From Chlorophyllum brunneum (taxonomy: Eukaryota > Basidiomycota > Agaricomycetes > Agaricales > Agaricaceae): a stretch of 64,000 nucleotides of DNA. The DNA is taken from assembly GCA_963576785.1 (NCBI GenBank), contig OY756148.1, forward strand, positions 1,736,001-1,800,000, read 5' to 3'. Position numbers and translations under genes: made by a program. Of the stretch, positions 1 to 10,634 are shown piece after piece (the stretch's first letter is position 1; each line of letters begins with the position of its first letter). The notes under the pieces were generated by a model, which saw nothing but the letters and a program-made list of their open reading frames with translations, was not told the origin of the DNA and ran no database searches.

Positions 1-251
1 GTCAGCAGTTATCAGGAAGGCCTATTGAAAATTGAAAGTGGTACGCTTTTTTGAGTACCTGACAAAAACGTTCGTACAAGCTACATAGGGCTCAATCTCC
101 CAACAATCACACCATGAGCTCAGGCCCCACTCCGCCTGGATACAACCACCACGCAACTCCACTTGATCGTCCACATCATTGCCGCCAGAAATATAAGAAA
201 AACTTATCGGTACAGCCGACGTAGATTCGACCAGCTTGCGGCACCTTCCAA

Positions 252-1976
252 TTAGAATACCACATCAACACCCAGAGGGTTCAACCGAGCTACCAAATCG
301 AGCAAGAACAAGTCTGAGCCTTCCAACAAATCGCGATACGGGGGATAGAGCAACTTCTGTAGAGGGGATCCCATTTTCCGTCGATAGGAGCAAAGGTTGA
401 TTAACTCGTCGTACAGGGGGTGGTTGAGTGGCTTTCGATCATTTATGGACAAGGCGATCTCCTTCAATGCGGGAAGGAAAGTTCCAGGCTGGTGGTTGTA
501 TTCGGATTCGTGCGCCATGGTTTTCGCTATGAGCTGGGTATAAAGCAATTTCCAGACGTCCAGCGTGACGCTCTCGATACGATGGAGGAAGTCGCACCGG
601 GAAAGGAAATCATCTGCGCTAGCAATACGTTTGAAAAGGTCGGGGTCATCAATAGAGAGGAGAGTGATGCGGTCGGAGGCCAGGTTGAGGACATTGAGTA
701 GTGGGTGAAAGAAGAAGTTCCATGGGTCTTTTTCGGGTGATTCTGAGGCTATGGTGAGGGTGACGTCGATTACAGCACCGACGTCCTCAGGGGGATAATC
801 AGGTTCAAATGGAGACTGCGCTGAGTCGAAGCTTGTGGCTAGGCCCATGCATTTAACGCGGCAGTCTTGGAGCTGGAGTGCTGGAGTATCAAACAGGCAT
901 CGATTCGACATGCTGACGAAATTTGACGATAAGGATGATATGATCATGTCCATCTCTGGACCGGGGGAGGATGACGAGCAACGGATGCGGAGAGATCGAA
1001 GGTGAGGGAACGTAAAGCAAGAAAGCATCTGAGCGCATGTTGGAAGTTCATCCTCGAAGAAAAACTCTTCAAGACCCAAAGCGACTTTTTGACGGGATAG
1101 CTTTTCAAATAGGAGGGTTCCACTTTCGGCGTCCTTGCTCATGCCTCGCAAGCCTTCCTTGAGTATCAAAGTCTTGAGGTTGTAGAGCTTCGGTATAACA
1201 TCTACCCACTGGCCAATGGTTGGTATCTGCTGGTGCGATATTCCTTCAACAGTCAGATGGATGAGAGTGTTTGCCATAGGCAAAAGCTGACTGGTGTCGG
1301 GGAAAATACAACAATGGAGGTGAAGGTGTCGAAGGTGAGGTGTGGCAATGCCCGGGATGCCCTCTGGCAGTACTTTGACGCTACTCCAGCTCTGAGTGTT
1401 GGCGTCGATACAAAGAAAATCCAAACGTGGCCATGCATCTGGTTCTGTAGGCCACTCGTAATCATTATCGTCACTCCTGATTCGGACTCGATATTGCAAG
1501 AGTCGCGATCGCAGCTCATTCGCTCTCCTTGCTAAAGCGATCTTTTGATACTGGGTAGGATCAAAGTGAGGGTGCATCATCGTGATAGCATGTGGCTCGC
1601 TCCTCTCCAAGAGCAGTTCCGTCCACTCCTCACGAGGATGCGTGAGATCGATGAATATCTTCCACAACTCGGGGGCCGCAATTACGGTGTTGCGCCATCG
1701 TAAACAGACGTGCGAGGCATTGATAGTATCGCGCAATTGAACCGGCATATGTGTCGCAATTTGTTCATCCCTCCTGCAACAGTAGGGGACATAGCCGCGA
1801 TAAGCGTTCATTTGGAATATCCGGATGAGTAATTCGGGAGCAAGCTGGTTGATGGCTAGTCGCGAATTCTGTTCAGGTAAGGCCCGATACTTGTTGGGGT
1901 CATTGGGGTCCATAATTTCGTGGCTAGGGGGAAGTAAAAATAAGTGCTGGGTGCTCGTGGTTGAAGTGACCCACAA
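252..1976 (-). CDS. F-box protein, single exon
   Basis: Uninterrupted 574-codon frame. Near the N-terminus it has an F-box-like segment (LAPELLIRIFQM), then the 'ASHVCLRWRNTVIAAPELW' block that follows the F-box in agaricomycete F-box proteins. The rest is leucine-rich and LRR-like without clean repeats, with phrases such as LRHLHLHCC and LRSLRIRC. F-box proteins are substrate adaptors of SCF ubiquitin ligases and bind Skp1 through this N-terminal helix bundle; the substrate here cannot be guessed. The frame opens at 1976, but the methionine at 1913 (MDPNDPNKY) is a likely alternative start, because the residues before it do not resemble family sequence. It stands alone, with the decayed surface-protein gene beginning a few hundred bases to its right. 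I am sure of the class and not of the exact start. Confidence 0.8.
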   Translation of the reverse strand: MWVTSTTSTQHLFLLPPSHEIMDPNDPNKYRALPEQNSRLAINQLAPELLIRIFQMNAYRGYVPYCCRRDEQIATHMPVQLRDTINASHVCLRWRNTVIAAPELWKIFIDLTHPREEWTELLLERSEPHAITMMHPHFDPTQYQKIALARRANELRSRLLQYRVRIRSDDNDYEWPTEPDAWPRLDFLCIDANTQSWSSVKVLPEGIPGIATPHLRHLHLHCCIFPDTSQLLPMANTLIHLTVEGISHQQIPTIGQWVDVIPKLYNLKTLILKEGLRGMSKDAESGTLLFEKLSRQKVALGLEEFFFEDELPTCAQMLSCFTFPHLRSLRIRCSSSSPGPEMDMIISSLSSNFVSMSNRCLFDTPALQLQDCRVKCMGLATSFDSAQSPFEPDYPPEDVGAVIDVTLTIASESPEKDPWNFFFHPLLNVLNLASDRITLLSIDDPDLFKRIASADDFLSRCDFLHRIESVTLDVWKLLYTQLIAKTMAHESEYNHQPGTFLPALKEIALSINDRKPLNHPLYDELINLCSYRRKMGSPLQKLLYPPYRDLLEGSDLFLLDLVARLNPLGVDVVF

Positions 1977-2349
1977 GTCGGCATCTTCCGTGCTACCATC
2001 ACGTCCGCGTTGAACTTCGCGCCTACTTTCTCATATTCTTGACAAGACGCCTACACGAAATTGCTTTCCCCAGGAACATCTCCTGTGCTACATGAATGTG
2101 GCATTCTGCGCGTGTTTCAACATCCAATGGTCGAAGGGATGATGGATGGTCGCCCATCCCGTGTTCTTCTTACCTACCATGTTTCGGTAGCAGGAACACC
2201 TCGAATGTCCTTCTGGGCGAGGTTCTTTGCTGCCGCTCTAGTCCCCATAACCTGAACACCGGGCCCTGTTGCGTATCCACGCTTGGTCTTGTTTCCTCGT
2301 TGAGGCACAATGTCCTCTCAACCGCCTGAGAGGTATATCATATCATACT

Positions 2350-3520
2350 CCACAATGGGGATCCCTCAATCGTGTACTCGGGTCCGGGATGGTTTCGAGA
2401 CCGCGGACACGACAAGTTCAAGGTTTCACCATACTCGTACACACTCCATGGTACATCGAAAGACGGTAGTATCATTCTTGGGTTCAATGGTACGACTCAT
2501 GTACTCTATCTTCTACTGAATGATCGAAATGTTGAATGACACGTGTAGGTACTCGGCCAAGAGCTTTTGGATCCATCTACCACTTACCTTCAACGCCTGG
2601 CACACACAATTGGCGGTGTTCCATAGATGGCGATTTTGAGTGGCAACATTTCCGGAAATAACTACCTCCTCTTCGAGGGGACGAGGGTCGACTTGATAGA
2701 AGGGGGCTCATAGTCTTACCATAGACATCAGGATCGCCTCGAAAAAATCAACTTCCTGGTCGACTGGACCAAGTACCTGCCGTCGGAAGGCTTGCTCTGG
2801 ACAATACAATAATTTTGGTGGTCAATTGGTAGTACTCGAGGCCTGGGTCAGTGGCGGCGATTAGTTTTACCGGTAATTACTGATCTCACCATTGGAAATA
2901 ACTTCTGAAGCATTAATTTGGTAGGAGAATCTGTATATCAACTGGCTCTTCCTTGCTCCTGCGATGGGAAGAGGGAGACTGCCGTCCAGCTGGAAAGCTA
3001 CGGAAGACAACAATTGGACCAATCCACGACGCCAAAAGCACAACAGGGCTCTTCCAATCTAGCTGTAAAGTTTCTGAATACTACTTCCCGTCTCGCTCTC
3101 GACTACCTCTTAATTCAGAAAGGATATGTCCACGGCCTCGTCAACAGGTGAGCGATACGAACCGAGCAGTGATTTCGCCAAGAGAAACTCCATTATTATT
3201 AGTGCAGTTGGAGGTTTTCGGGTTTGGTAGTAGTTTCGGCTGGATATTATCCTTGGGGGCGTCACTACGTTCGACGAACTTACCATCGCAATGTTGATAG
3301 AACGTTCTCAGTATTGCTCGGTGGCCCCCGGAGACGATGCCGGAACTCAGGACCTGCTTCAGATAGGTTGAACGAGAAACTGAAGAGGTATGAGAGCAGT
3401 AGCTGGCTGGCTCGAAGTCCTTTCAATCGCATCTCTGATGCCGCGCTCCCCGGTTATAGCGGAGTACGGTTCCCCTCTTGCAGTTGAGGAGTTACCACCT
3501 TCCTATAAACCACTTGATTG
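2350..3520 (+). pseudogene. Decayed paralog of the beta-sandwich single-pass membrane protein found at 34.1 kb
   Basis: No frame stays open, but fragments in order match the intact gene at 34095-35421. A first-domain piece reads PSIVYSGPGW then YTLHGTSKDGSI and GFNG near 2355-2480 (intact copy: ITYSGSNW, YKHTVHGISGNGSL, QFNG). Next come NWRCSIDGD near 2615 (EWTCLVDG), FLVDWTKYLPS near 2755 (FWFDWAAYVPS) and LALDYLLIQKG near 3095-3125. A Gly-rich stretch at about 3200-3260 sits where the membrane segment should be, and a PPSYKP piece near 3500 resembles a cytoplasmic tail. Stops and frame changes separate the pieces, so this is read as a relic. The edges are approximate. The alternative, a rapidly evolving gene with many introns, is less likely because in-frame stops fall inside the conserved blocks. 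Confidence 0.55.
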
Positions 3521-3822
3521 TTGGCTGAACGATGCGAATTGTACTATACAAGTCAGAGTTTAACTTCTCAGCGGTCCGTGGTACCTTAGTATCCTGGCGT
3601 ACCTTCGTCTGTTCCTCAGAAACGATTGACAAACATGGCTTTTCATACATCGAGATTACCCGCCTCATGCTGATAATTTACCTATCACACCAAGGAGTTT
3701 GAGACCTCTTATGTTGAGGCGCAAAGCAATTAAAACCAAGTGGTCGCTGTTCGAAATTATAGGATGTGTTATTACATAAATCCACGCATCGACTCAACCT
3801 TCAACTTTCCGAAAACTTAGCG
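3521..3822. other. Intergenic, no gene seen
   Basis: About 300 bases between the relic and the 3' end of HEM4. No open frame with protein-like composition and no RNA-like fold was noticed. It probably holds the HEM4 3' untranslated region. Confidence 0.5.
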
Positions 3823-4945
3823 TTATTTCAGTGGCACGACCACATCTATGACTTTGTCAAGCCCCTCGTGCAATCTCACTTGGCCTGAATCCGTTTGAAG
3901 CCGGGAGTCGGTTCTTGCAAAAATGGCGGCCAACAACGCTTCTGGCGTTGGCTTCGTTGCTACCGCATCTACGCGCAACATCATTTCTTCTTCTAGATAA
4001 GTCGACGTAACACGTCCAATTGCCCCCACACGGGCCAAGGGCTTCTTGGAATCTGGAGTAAGATATGTATCGTTCTCTTTAGGCATGGACTTGCGTTTCT
4101 TAAAGCGGAAGTGGTTTTGTAGGAATGGGTAAGTAAAGGCTGAAGATGAAGGTGCGAAGAAGACTATCCACCAATCACCTATTGGTAGATTAACATCGGA
4201 GTGCAGCAGCAGAAAACAGGCGAACCAGGACTTGCTCGTTGTAGTAAGGAGTTCAAGTTAGACTCGAAATTTGAGGCATGGTGTGTTTCGTAGACTTGAA
4301 TAGCTTCGAGTTCAACGCCACTCTTTGTTCCATCCGAGGAGAGAATTCCGGGTACGGTGTCCCGATTTTTGTCGCCGGTTAAGTATAAGAAGGTTTTTGT
4401 TCTATTTGAATTATCCTCGTTTTTGAGGTCGTCCAGGATAAAATGAGCGAGTTGTTCGCCAGTTCCGGTGGCTTGGCCTCGAATGTCCAGTGGAATAGAT
4501 GCTCCGAGACTGGCACATGTGGATTGGAATTCTTCCAGTGCTGAAGCAGTGCCTTTACCAACGACATAAAATGGAACCCTTCTCCAAGCCACTATCCAAA
4601 ACGTGTACTTTGAGTGTCTTGACAGGGTACGTTCATGGGTGGGGACATACCTAGTGAAGATACTAGGCCGGACCGGGATGAATCATCTTCATGGCCCGGC
4701 CAGGAAAGCAAGTTCTTTACGGCTGTAGTCCAGGCTTCGCAGGAGCGTTTACTGGTGATGATAATCCCTGCATAATCTTTGGAGCGTGGACCGACTGCGA
4801 TAAGATCTTGGAGGGCAGAGAGGTTGGTGAATGATGTTTCGAGGACCGAGATAGAATGTGGATCATAAGACGCGTCGCGGAATACGGATTCATATGGATC
4901 GGGGGAGGTTTCTGTCGGTGTGCGAAGGAGGAGGACGTTGATCAT
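3823..4945 (-). CDS. HEM4: Uroporphyrinogen-III synthase
   Basis: Closes the linear tetrapyrrole hydroxymethylbilane to uroporphyrinogen III, the fourth step of heme synthesis, in the cytosol. Three exons. Exon 1 starts MINVLLLRTP at 4945 and includes 'YAGIIITSKRSCEAW', the typical first-domain block. Exon 2 starts near 4587 with VPFYVVGKGTA and carries the linker region 'FLYLTGDKNRDTVP'. The second intron has donor GTCCTGG near 4230 and acceptor CAATAG near 4170. It joins SLLQRAS to DWWIVFFAPS, the hallmark serine-rich motif of the second domain. The last exon has 'RVGAIGRVTSTYL' and 'VDAVATKPTPEALLAAI', typical of the C-terminal half. All expected blocks are present in order. The gene is divergent from CTP1 with about 320 bp between start codons. 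Confidence 0.9.
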
Positions 4946-5267
4946 TTCGGAACGGTTCCAGAAGATGATGGTTCAGTTAGACATGCTGTGGGAGTATGTC
5001 GGAATTGTCCCGAATCGCCTTTCCTCACCCGACGTCGACTTCTCCGTGGGAGTATTTTCTCATTGAATTGAAGAAGTGCGAATGGAATATTGGTGAAATT
5101 TAGGGCATGGAGGCAGTTTTTTTCTCGCAAAGGGAGAGAGAGAGGAACGAAATACCGAAGGAGGCCGGCGGTGAAATCACGTTTTCTGATCAGGATACCT
5201 TTTCGGGAAACCATCAGACAACATTCAAACTGTCTTTCGTCCCTCTCACTCGCAGGCCTCACTCAAA
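4946..5267. promoter_or_regulatory. Shared upstream region of HEM4 and CTP1
   Basis: The 322 bases between two divergent start codons. It must hold both promoters. A pyrimidine/purine-rich run lies near 5115-5150. I see no clear TATA box. Confidence 0.4.
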
Positions 5268-6634
5268 ATGGTTTTCAAAAAAGAAAAGGCATCGCATTCC
5301 TTGTAAGAGTGCATGCTGTAGCAGGCGGTGCTCATACTCAAAGTTTCTGTCCACAATAGAGTTGCTGGAGCCACCGCCGGGGCAATTGAAGCGTGAGCAA
5401 CATTCATCGAATCCTCGTCGTTCATGGTTGAATACGTTTAGACTCATAGATTCATAACATATCCCTTTGAGTTTGTTAAAACCCGATCCCAATTCGGTGG
5501 AAAAGTGAGTTTCTAGGCAGTGGTTCTTCCCCACGCGAATTGACATGCAGAGTGACAGAAAGAAGGCCCTATCACTATAATCAAAGATACCATCAAGAAA
5601 CATGGTGTAACGGGTCTGTATTCTGGATGTTCGGCTCTGATGATTGGAAACGCTGTGAAGGCTGGGGTGCGGTTCGTGAGCTATGACCACTTCAAGCAGC
5701 AGCTGGCAGATTCTGAGGTGAGTCTCTGTCTTCCGCCACCCTAAGCTAGTCTTTAGTCATCTTCTTAGGGAAAAGTCAGCGCGCCTCGAAGCCTTTTAGG
5801 TATTTGCTGCCCGTATTCGAGCTGGATGGTGCCTTATACCTGATGAATAGCGGGTTTGGGCGCTGGTATGATGGAAGCTATTTTTGCGGTTACTCCTTCG
5901 GAAACAATCAAGTGAGTTTGGCTAGGCTTTTCTGCCTCGTGCGCTGCGTGTTCTGACCACGTGCAACCCAGGACGAAGCTCATTGACGATGCCAAACGTC
6001 CCAATCCTCAGTACCGCGGTCTCGTGCACGGAACTGTTTCTATTGTCAAACAGGAAGGTATTTCCGGTATCTATCGTGGTCTGTTCCCCGTGGTGAGTGC
6101 ATGGTGCCTTCTACCTCGAAACGTACATAGAGAATTTTTGTAGATGATGCGCCAAGGAGCCAACTCAGCCGTCCGATTCACGACATATTCTACTCTCAAG
6201 CAATTTGTGCAAGGGTCAGCCAGACCCGGTCAACCACTTCCTAGTGCTATCACTTTCGGTATTGGTGCAATCGCCGGCCTCGTGACAGTCTATACAACAA
6301 TGCCTTTGGAGTATGGCTTCACGTAAATTTCATGAGGTGCCCTACCTGACCGTGTTGCTTGTTTTTTTTAGCGTTATCAAAACGCGAATGCAATCCCTGG
6401 AAGCCCGTGCTCAATATAGGAATTCATTCCACTGCGCATATCGGATATTCACAGAAGAGGGCTTTTTCAGGTTCTGGACGGGAACGACACCTCGTCTAGC
6501 TCGGCTTGTGGTGAGTATTGGCCGGACTGGCGCCGGGGGCCTGCCACTAACGTTGCGTATAGATGAGTGGGGGTATCGTTTTCACAGTGTACGAAAAAAT
6601 CATCAAGATATTGGGTGGCCGTGAAGAACAGTAA
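5268..6634 (+). CDS. CTP1: Mitochondrial tricarboxylate (citrate) carrier
   Basis: Member of the SLC25 family that exchanges citrate for malate across the inner mitochondrial membrane. Starts MVFKKEKASHSL. After the first intron the protein reads VAGATAGAIEA, then 'FITYPFEFVKTRSQFGGK', which is the first carrier signature (Px[DE]xx[KR]). Later exons give 'VTGLYSGCSALMIGNAVKAG', 'TPSETIKTKLIDDAKRP', 'MMRQGANSAVRFTTY' and 'LDVIKTRMQSLEARAQY', so all three carrier repeats are present. The ends are also typical: 'PRLARLVMSGGIVFTVYE' and a short acidic tail ending at a TAA at 6632-6634. Introns of about 50 bp interrupt the frame at least seven times, including in the third signature. The tricarboxylate subtype is called from the FVKTRSQFGG, VTPSETIKTKLIDD and MRQGANSAVRF blocks. 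Confidence 0.92.
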
Positions 6635-6914
6635 CGAGAGACAGTAGTTTAGATCCTGGCTGCCTTGATACCTGCATTCATGATCTGGTCTTTTTTTCGT
6701 TAGTCCGGGAGCGTGTCCGTCACCGAAATTGATGGAGTATCACCGAGTTGTGCGAAACGCAGCTGCCATGCGTAACGATTAAGGTACCGAACAGTGCCAA
6801 CACTTAAAGCTTTCGGGGCCCAAAGCTCAGGGTGATTTATCTTAAACACCTTTTCTCCCTCTCCCTTCCGCCAACCTCTCCGCCAGGAACCTTCCAAAGT
6901 GCAGGCTCTTCGAT

Positions 6915-9900
6915 ATGGTGCCAGATGAACCGCCTGACAACGAAACAAATACACAGAACCCTGACCCGTATTTCATTACCGAGGCCGAAGGCTCCGACAC
7001 AGTATGGCGCAAAATCTACAATTTTGTCGACTCGGAATGCACATTCTATCGCGTCCATCTCACGGGGTTCATTTTCATCCCCTTAATTGCGTCTGGCATA
7101 TTCTATGCATCTAATGGCCAGTTCCACATCAAGTATATCGATGCCCTTTTTTTGTGCTATTCTGCCATGACGGTTACTGGCCTGACGACTGTGAACCTTT
7201 CCACGCTGACGCCTTGGCAGCAAGTCATGATGTACTTGTTAATGATTATTGTGAGTACTTGTGGTTGTAACGGTCGACAAGGAATGTTGAGAGCACGCAG
7301 GGGGATATTACAACAATTTCATGGATCATGGTCCTTGTGCGGAAGTGAGTCCTGAAATAGAGCAGTTTCGCGCCTGGCACTGATATTTTTGTGTCCAGGC
7401 GATTTTTCCGGAAATACATTGTCGCTGAGCACCTCAGGAAAACGCGCATACACCGCTCTCGGACTGAGTTCATCCGAGGTATTGCACCACCCAAGTGGAT
7501 TCCGTATAAACCGAAAGCCAAGAAAGAGACCCAGTCGGCCCCCGCCAATCCTTCTCCAACCAATGTTCCGACAAATGACGAAACGAGCACCACGCCGACC
7601 CTCATCTCTACCCTGCCTATCATAACCACCACTGCTGCAACGCCAGGTGCAACGCTCGTTGATAGCGATCCGGGGCCATCACTGGGGAGAACAGGCCTCG
7701 GAAAATACAACAAGGCGAAGGACGAGGAGTTAGGGGTTAGAGAAATTAATGAGGGCGTGTTATTTTCTGCAGACGGTGCACGGTGGTCATCGTCACCCAC
7801 TCGACAGACTTCACTGCTCCCGCCTGTGGACACCAACACTCCACATGTGGATTTCGCGTTACCGAGTGAGGGAAGCCAGGATTACTATCGGGCATTATCG
7901 AGTGAGTATATACATTTTTGATTGATATTCTCGACTCATGGACATCTCCGACTTGAAGCTGGTATACCTCACATTCATCCAGAACGTATTTTGACTTTAT
8001 CCAATCCGCGACAAAGGCGAAACCCTATTCTTCCTGGCGCACCTCACCCCTCTACTGCGACAAGACAGTCGAGTAGTAGCAAGTATCGTGGATTCGGGCA
8101 GTTCCCCAGTCCATTCGAGCTCGTGAACCGATTTGCGAAGCGCGCTGTGCCAAAGAAGTATAAGAAACTCAAGAGGAGTATGACAATAACTAATACACGC
8201 ACACTCGAGAAGAAGAATACTGCGTATTTAACCTTTGACTTGAATACGGGAAGGAATTCGGATTTTCATACGGAGACCTTGAGTAATGAACAGCTGGAGG
8301 AGTTGGGAGGGACGGAGTACGGGGCTCTGAAGTTGTTGAGTTATATCGTACCTATGGTGAGTCTTCTATTTGGAACCTGAAAATCGGAAATCTGATGCGC
8401 GTATTGGGCCCTCTTAGTATTTCTTTGGTACACAATTACTGGCTTTCATCGTCTTTGCACCCTGGTTATCAACCACCAAGCAATATGATGCCGTGTTTCA
8501 AGCCCAACCTCGGCTGGTGAATAAAACCTGGTTCGACTGATACTTGGTGCTCGGCATGTGCTTTTCTAATCGCTCGAAAGGTTTTCCCTATTCCAGGTCA
8601 TGGCTGCCTACACTGGCGGTGGACTATCACTAGTTGACCTGTTTGTCCGCGTGCTTTTAACTCTCATACTGCGCCCTCACGTTGGTCATTTAGGAACATG
8701 CTCCCATTTCAGACAGCATACCTCATGATATGTGCGCAGGTTCTGCTCCGTTAGCAGCAGTTACTAAAGCTTGTCTAGTCCCGATGATGTTTGTCATTGT
8801 CGCGGGAAACCATGCAATGGTGAGCGTGTACCCACTATCTCCCCCGTCATCCATTCACGCCATCGCAGCCGATATTGTAAGTGTCCGCTACTTGCACATT
8901 GACTTAATCTGAGCTGGCTCACGCACTTATGTAGCTTGCGGTTTGTAATGTGAGTCTCGGAACCTCGCGGTTTTACAACCCCTGAATCTCTAGCTCGTCA
9001 GCTGGACATACTCCAAGGCCGTGGACAACAAGTCCCCCACCTATGCTGCATTGTCGTTTTTGATCGATCATCCACGCAGGTAAGGGGCAACGAAAGGACT
9101 GAAGTAGGTATTTTGATTGATCCACTCCTATAGATGCTTTTTGTACCTGTCAGTGTCGATGGGTCTTGTCGGGGATTACGTTGGCTGAGGCTTTTGTTCC
9201 AGCTTTCCAAGTCACCAAACCTGGTTCCTTCTGATTTCACTCATCCTATTTAGGTACGTCAACACTCCTGTATTAACCGTGCTAATCCAACCGATTCTCT
9301 TTCACTCAGTGCGTTGGAGTGGATTGGGTTTGTCGTTCTCAGTAAGTCACAAAGCCACCTCCAAATTATCGTCGATTTACCCTCTTAGATAACGGCCTCA
9401 ACGCGTATGAGTCCTTACCCATTGGTGTTCGTGTGGTGGGTGGGCTTTTCCAGGGGATAGCCGCCCGCGCATCTGGGTTCTCGATTGTTCCACTTGCAAA
9501 CTTCGCCCCTTCGCTATTGTGAGTCCCGTTCACTCGAGGATTCGAGGACCGTTGTTGATGGCTTTGCAAAGATTCTTATATGTCGTCATGATGTATATTG
9601 CAGTGCGTTGCTTCCGTTGAATTCCTATCATTTAATGACCCATATCCATGCTAGGTTTATCCTGTGCGCCCTCCTAAAGGATTACTCCGATTTCCTTCTA
9701 AACGTAGCTAGGATAGATTGCCATGAGCATTCGGTCAACGAACGTGTATAGTTTTTCTCCTGAAATTCACTGGTTGCTACTAATTTGGGGGTAGGTACGA
9801 GGAACGCTCACTGGGCGTTTATGAACTCACACCCGAAGATGAGTTTCATGAACCGCAGGGCTTCGAGAAGATCAAAGGCAGGAGAGAAAGAATTGGCAAG

Positions 9901-10450
9901 TATCTGCATTGGCATTTACGCCGACAAATGTCCATCGGTACGTGCTCCTCGATATACTAAGTCCCATGCGCACTCAAGTTCCGAACAGATATCTGGTGGC
10001 TGGTGTGGGCCGTATTCTTCATTGCCATTGTGGAACGGAAAAATCTCATGGATGAAGACAAAAAGTGGTTTGACTTGTTTCGAATTATATTCGAGATTGT
10101 TTCAGCTTTTGGAGGAATCGGATTGAGCTTAGGGTTCCCTTCGGTTTGGAAACTCTTGTGGTCGTCAATTCATAACCATTCTGACATATTGTTTCCCCAG
10201 GATAACTACTCTTTCATTGGGGCGATGCGTCCATTGTCGAGGTTGATTGTAATTGTGGTTATGTCAGTGCTGAACACCACTCGCTCGCAACTGATAGTTG
10301 ACTCATTCTCTTTGTTCCAGGGTTCGCGGGCGTCATCGAAGTTTACCTGTTGCTGTAGATCGTGCTATTATGCTGCCTAGAGAAATGGTTACGAAACCTC
10401 AACGGGCCAGGGGTATGAGCGAGAAAAAAACCGACGGTTTTGGAGCATGA
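6915..10450 (+). CDS. TRK1: High-affinity potassium transporter of the TRK/HKT family
   Basis: Plasma-membrane potassium uptake protein. The first exon opens with a short hydrophilic segment, then membrane helix 'FIFIPLIASGIFY' and the first pore signature 'SAMTVTGLTTVNLS'. A long hydrophilic loop follows (about 7400-8350, with basic and Ser/Thr/Pro-rich stretches), as in fungal TRK proteins. Downstream exons continue with MAAYTGGGLSLVDL, MLPFQTAYLMI, VIVAGNHAM, the 'DHPRRCFLYLFPSFQTW' block, ALEWIGFVVL, 'NNGLNAYESLPIGVRVVGG', AARASGFSIVPL and finally DNYSFIGAMRPLSRLIVIVVMVRGRHR-type sequence split by an intron. The stop is TGA at 10448-10450. There are more than ten short introns in the 3' half. 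Splice junctions between 8580 and 9300 were joined by eye and may be off by a few bases. It converges on RTT106. Confidence 0.88.
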
Positions 10451-10634
10451 CATCTATTTCTTGGATTTTTGACATTTGGGGTTTAAGAACTGCTGACTTG
10501 GAATTTCTGCATGTTATCTTTCCATCTATCTCAATTCAAATATTATATCACTGATCCCGTTGCATTGACTAAGATATATAGCATTTTGATTCTAGAATAT
10601 GTCTATACGGGAGCAAGGATCAGCAAGTCCGAAC

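Noticed and set aside
7246..7839. Minus-strand frame of 197 codons
   Set aside because: Antisense of the TRK hydrophilic loop; no recognisable sequence.
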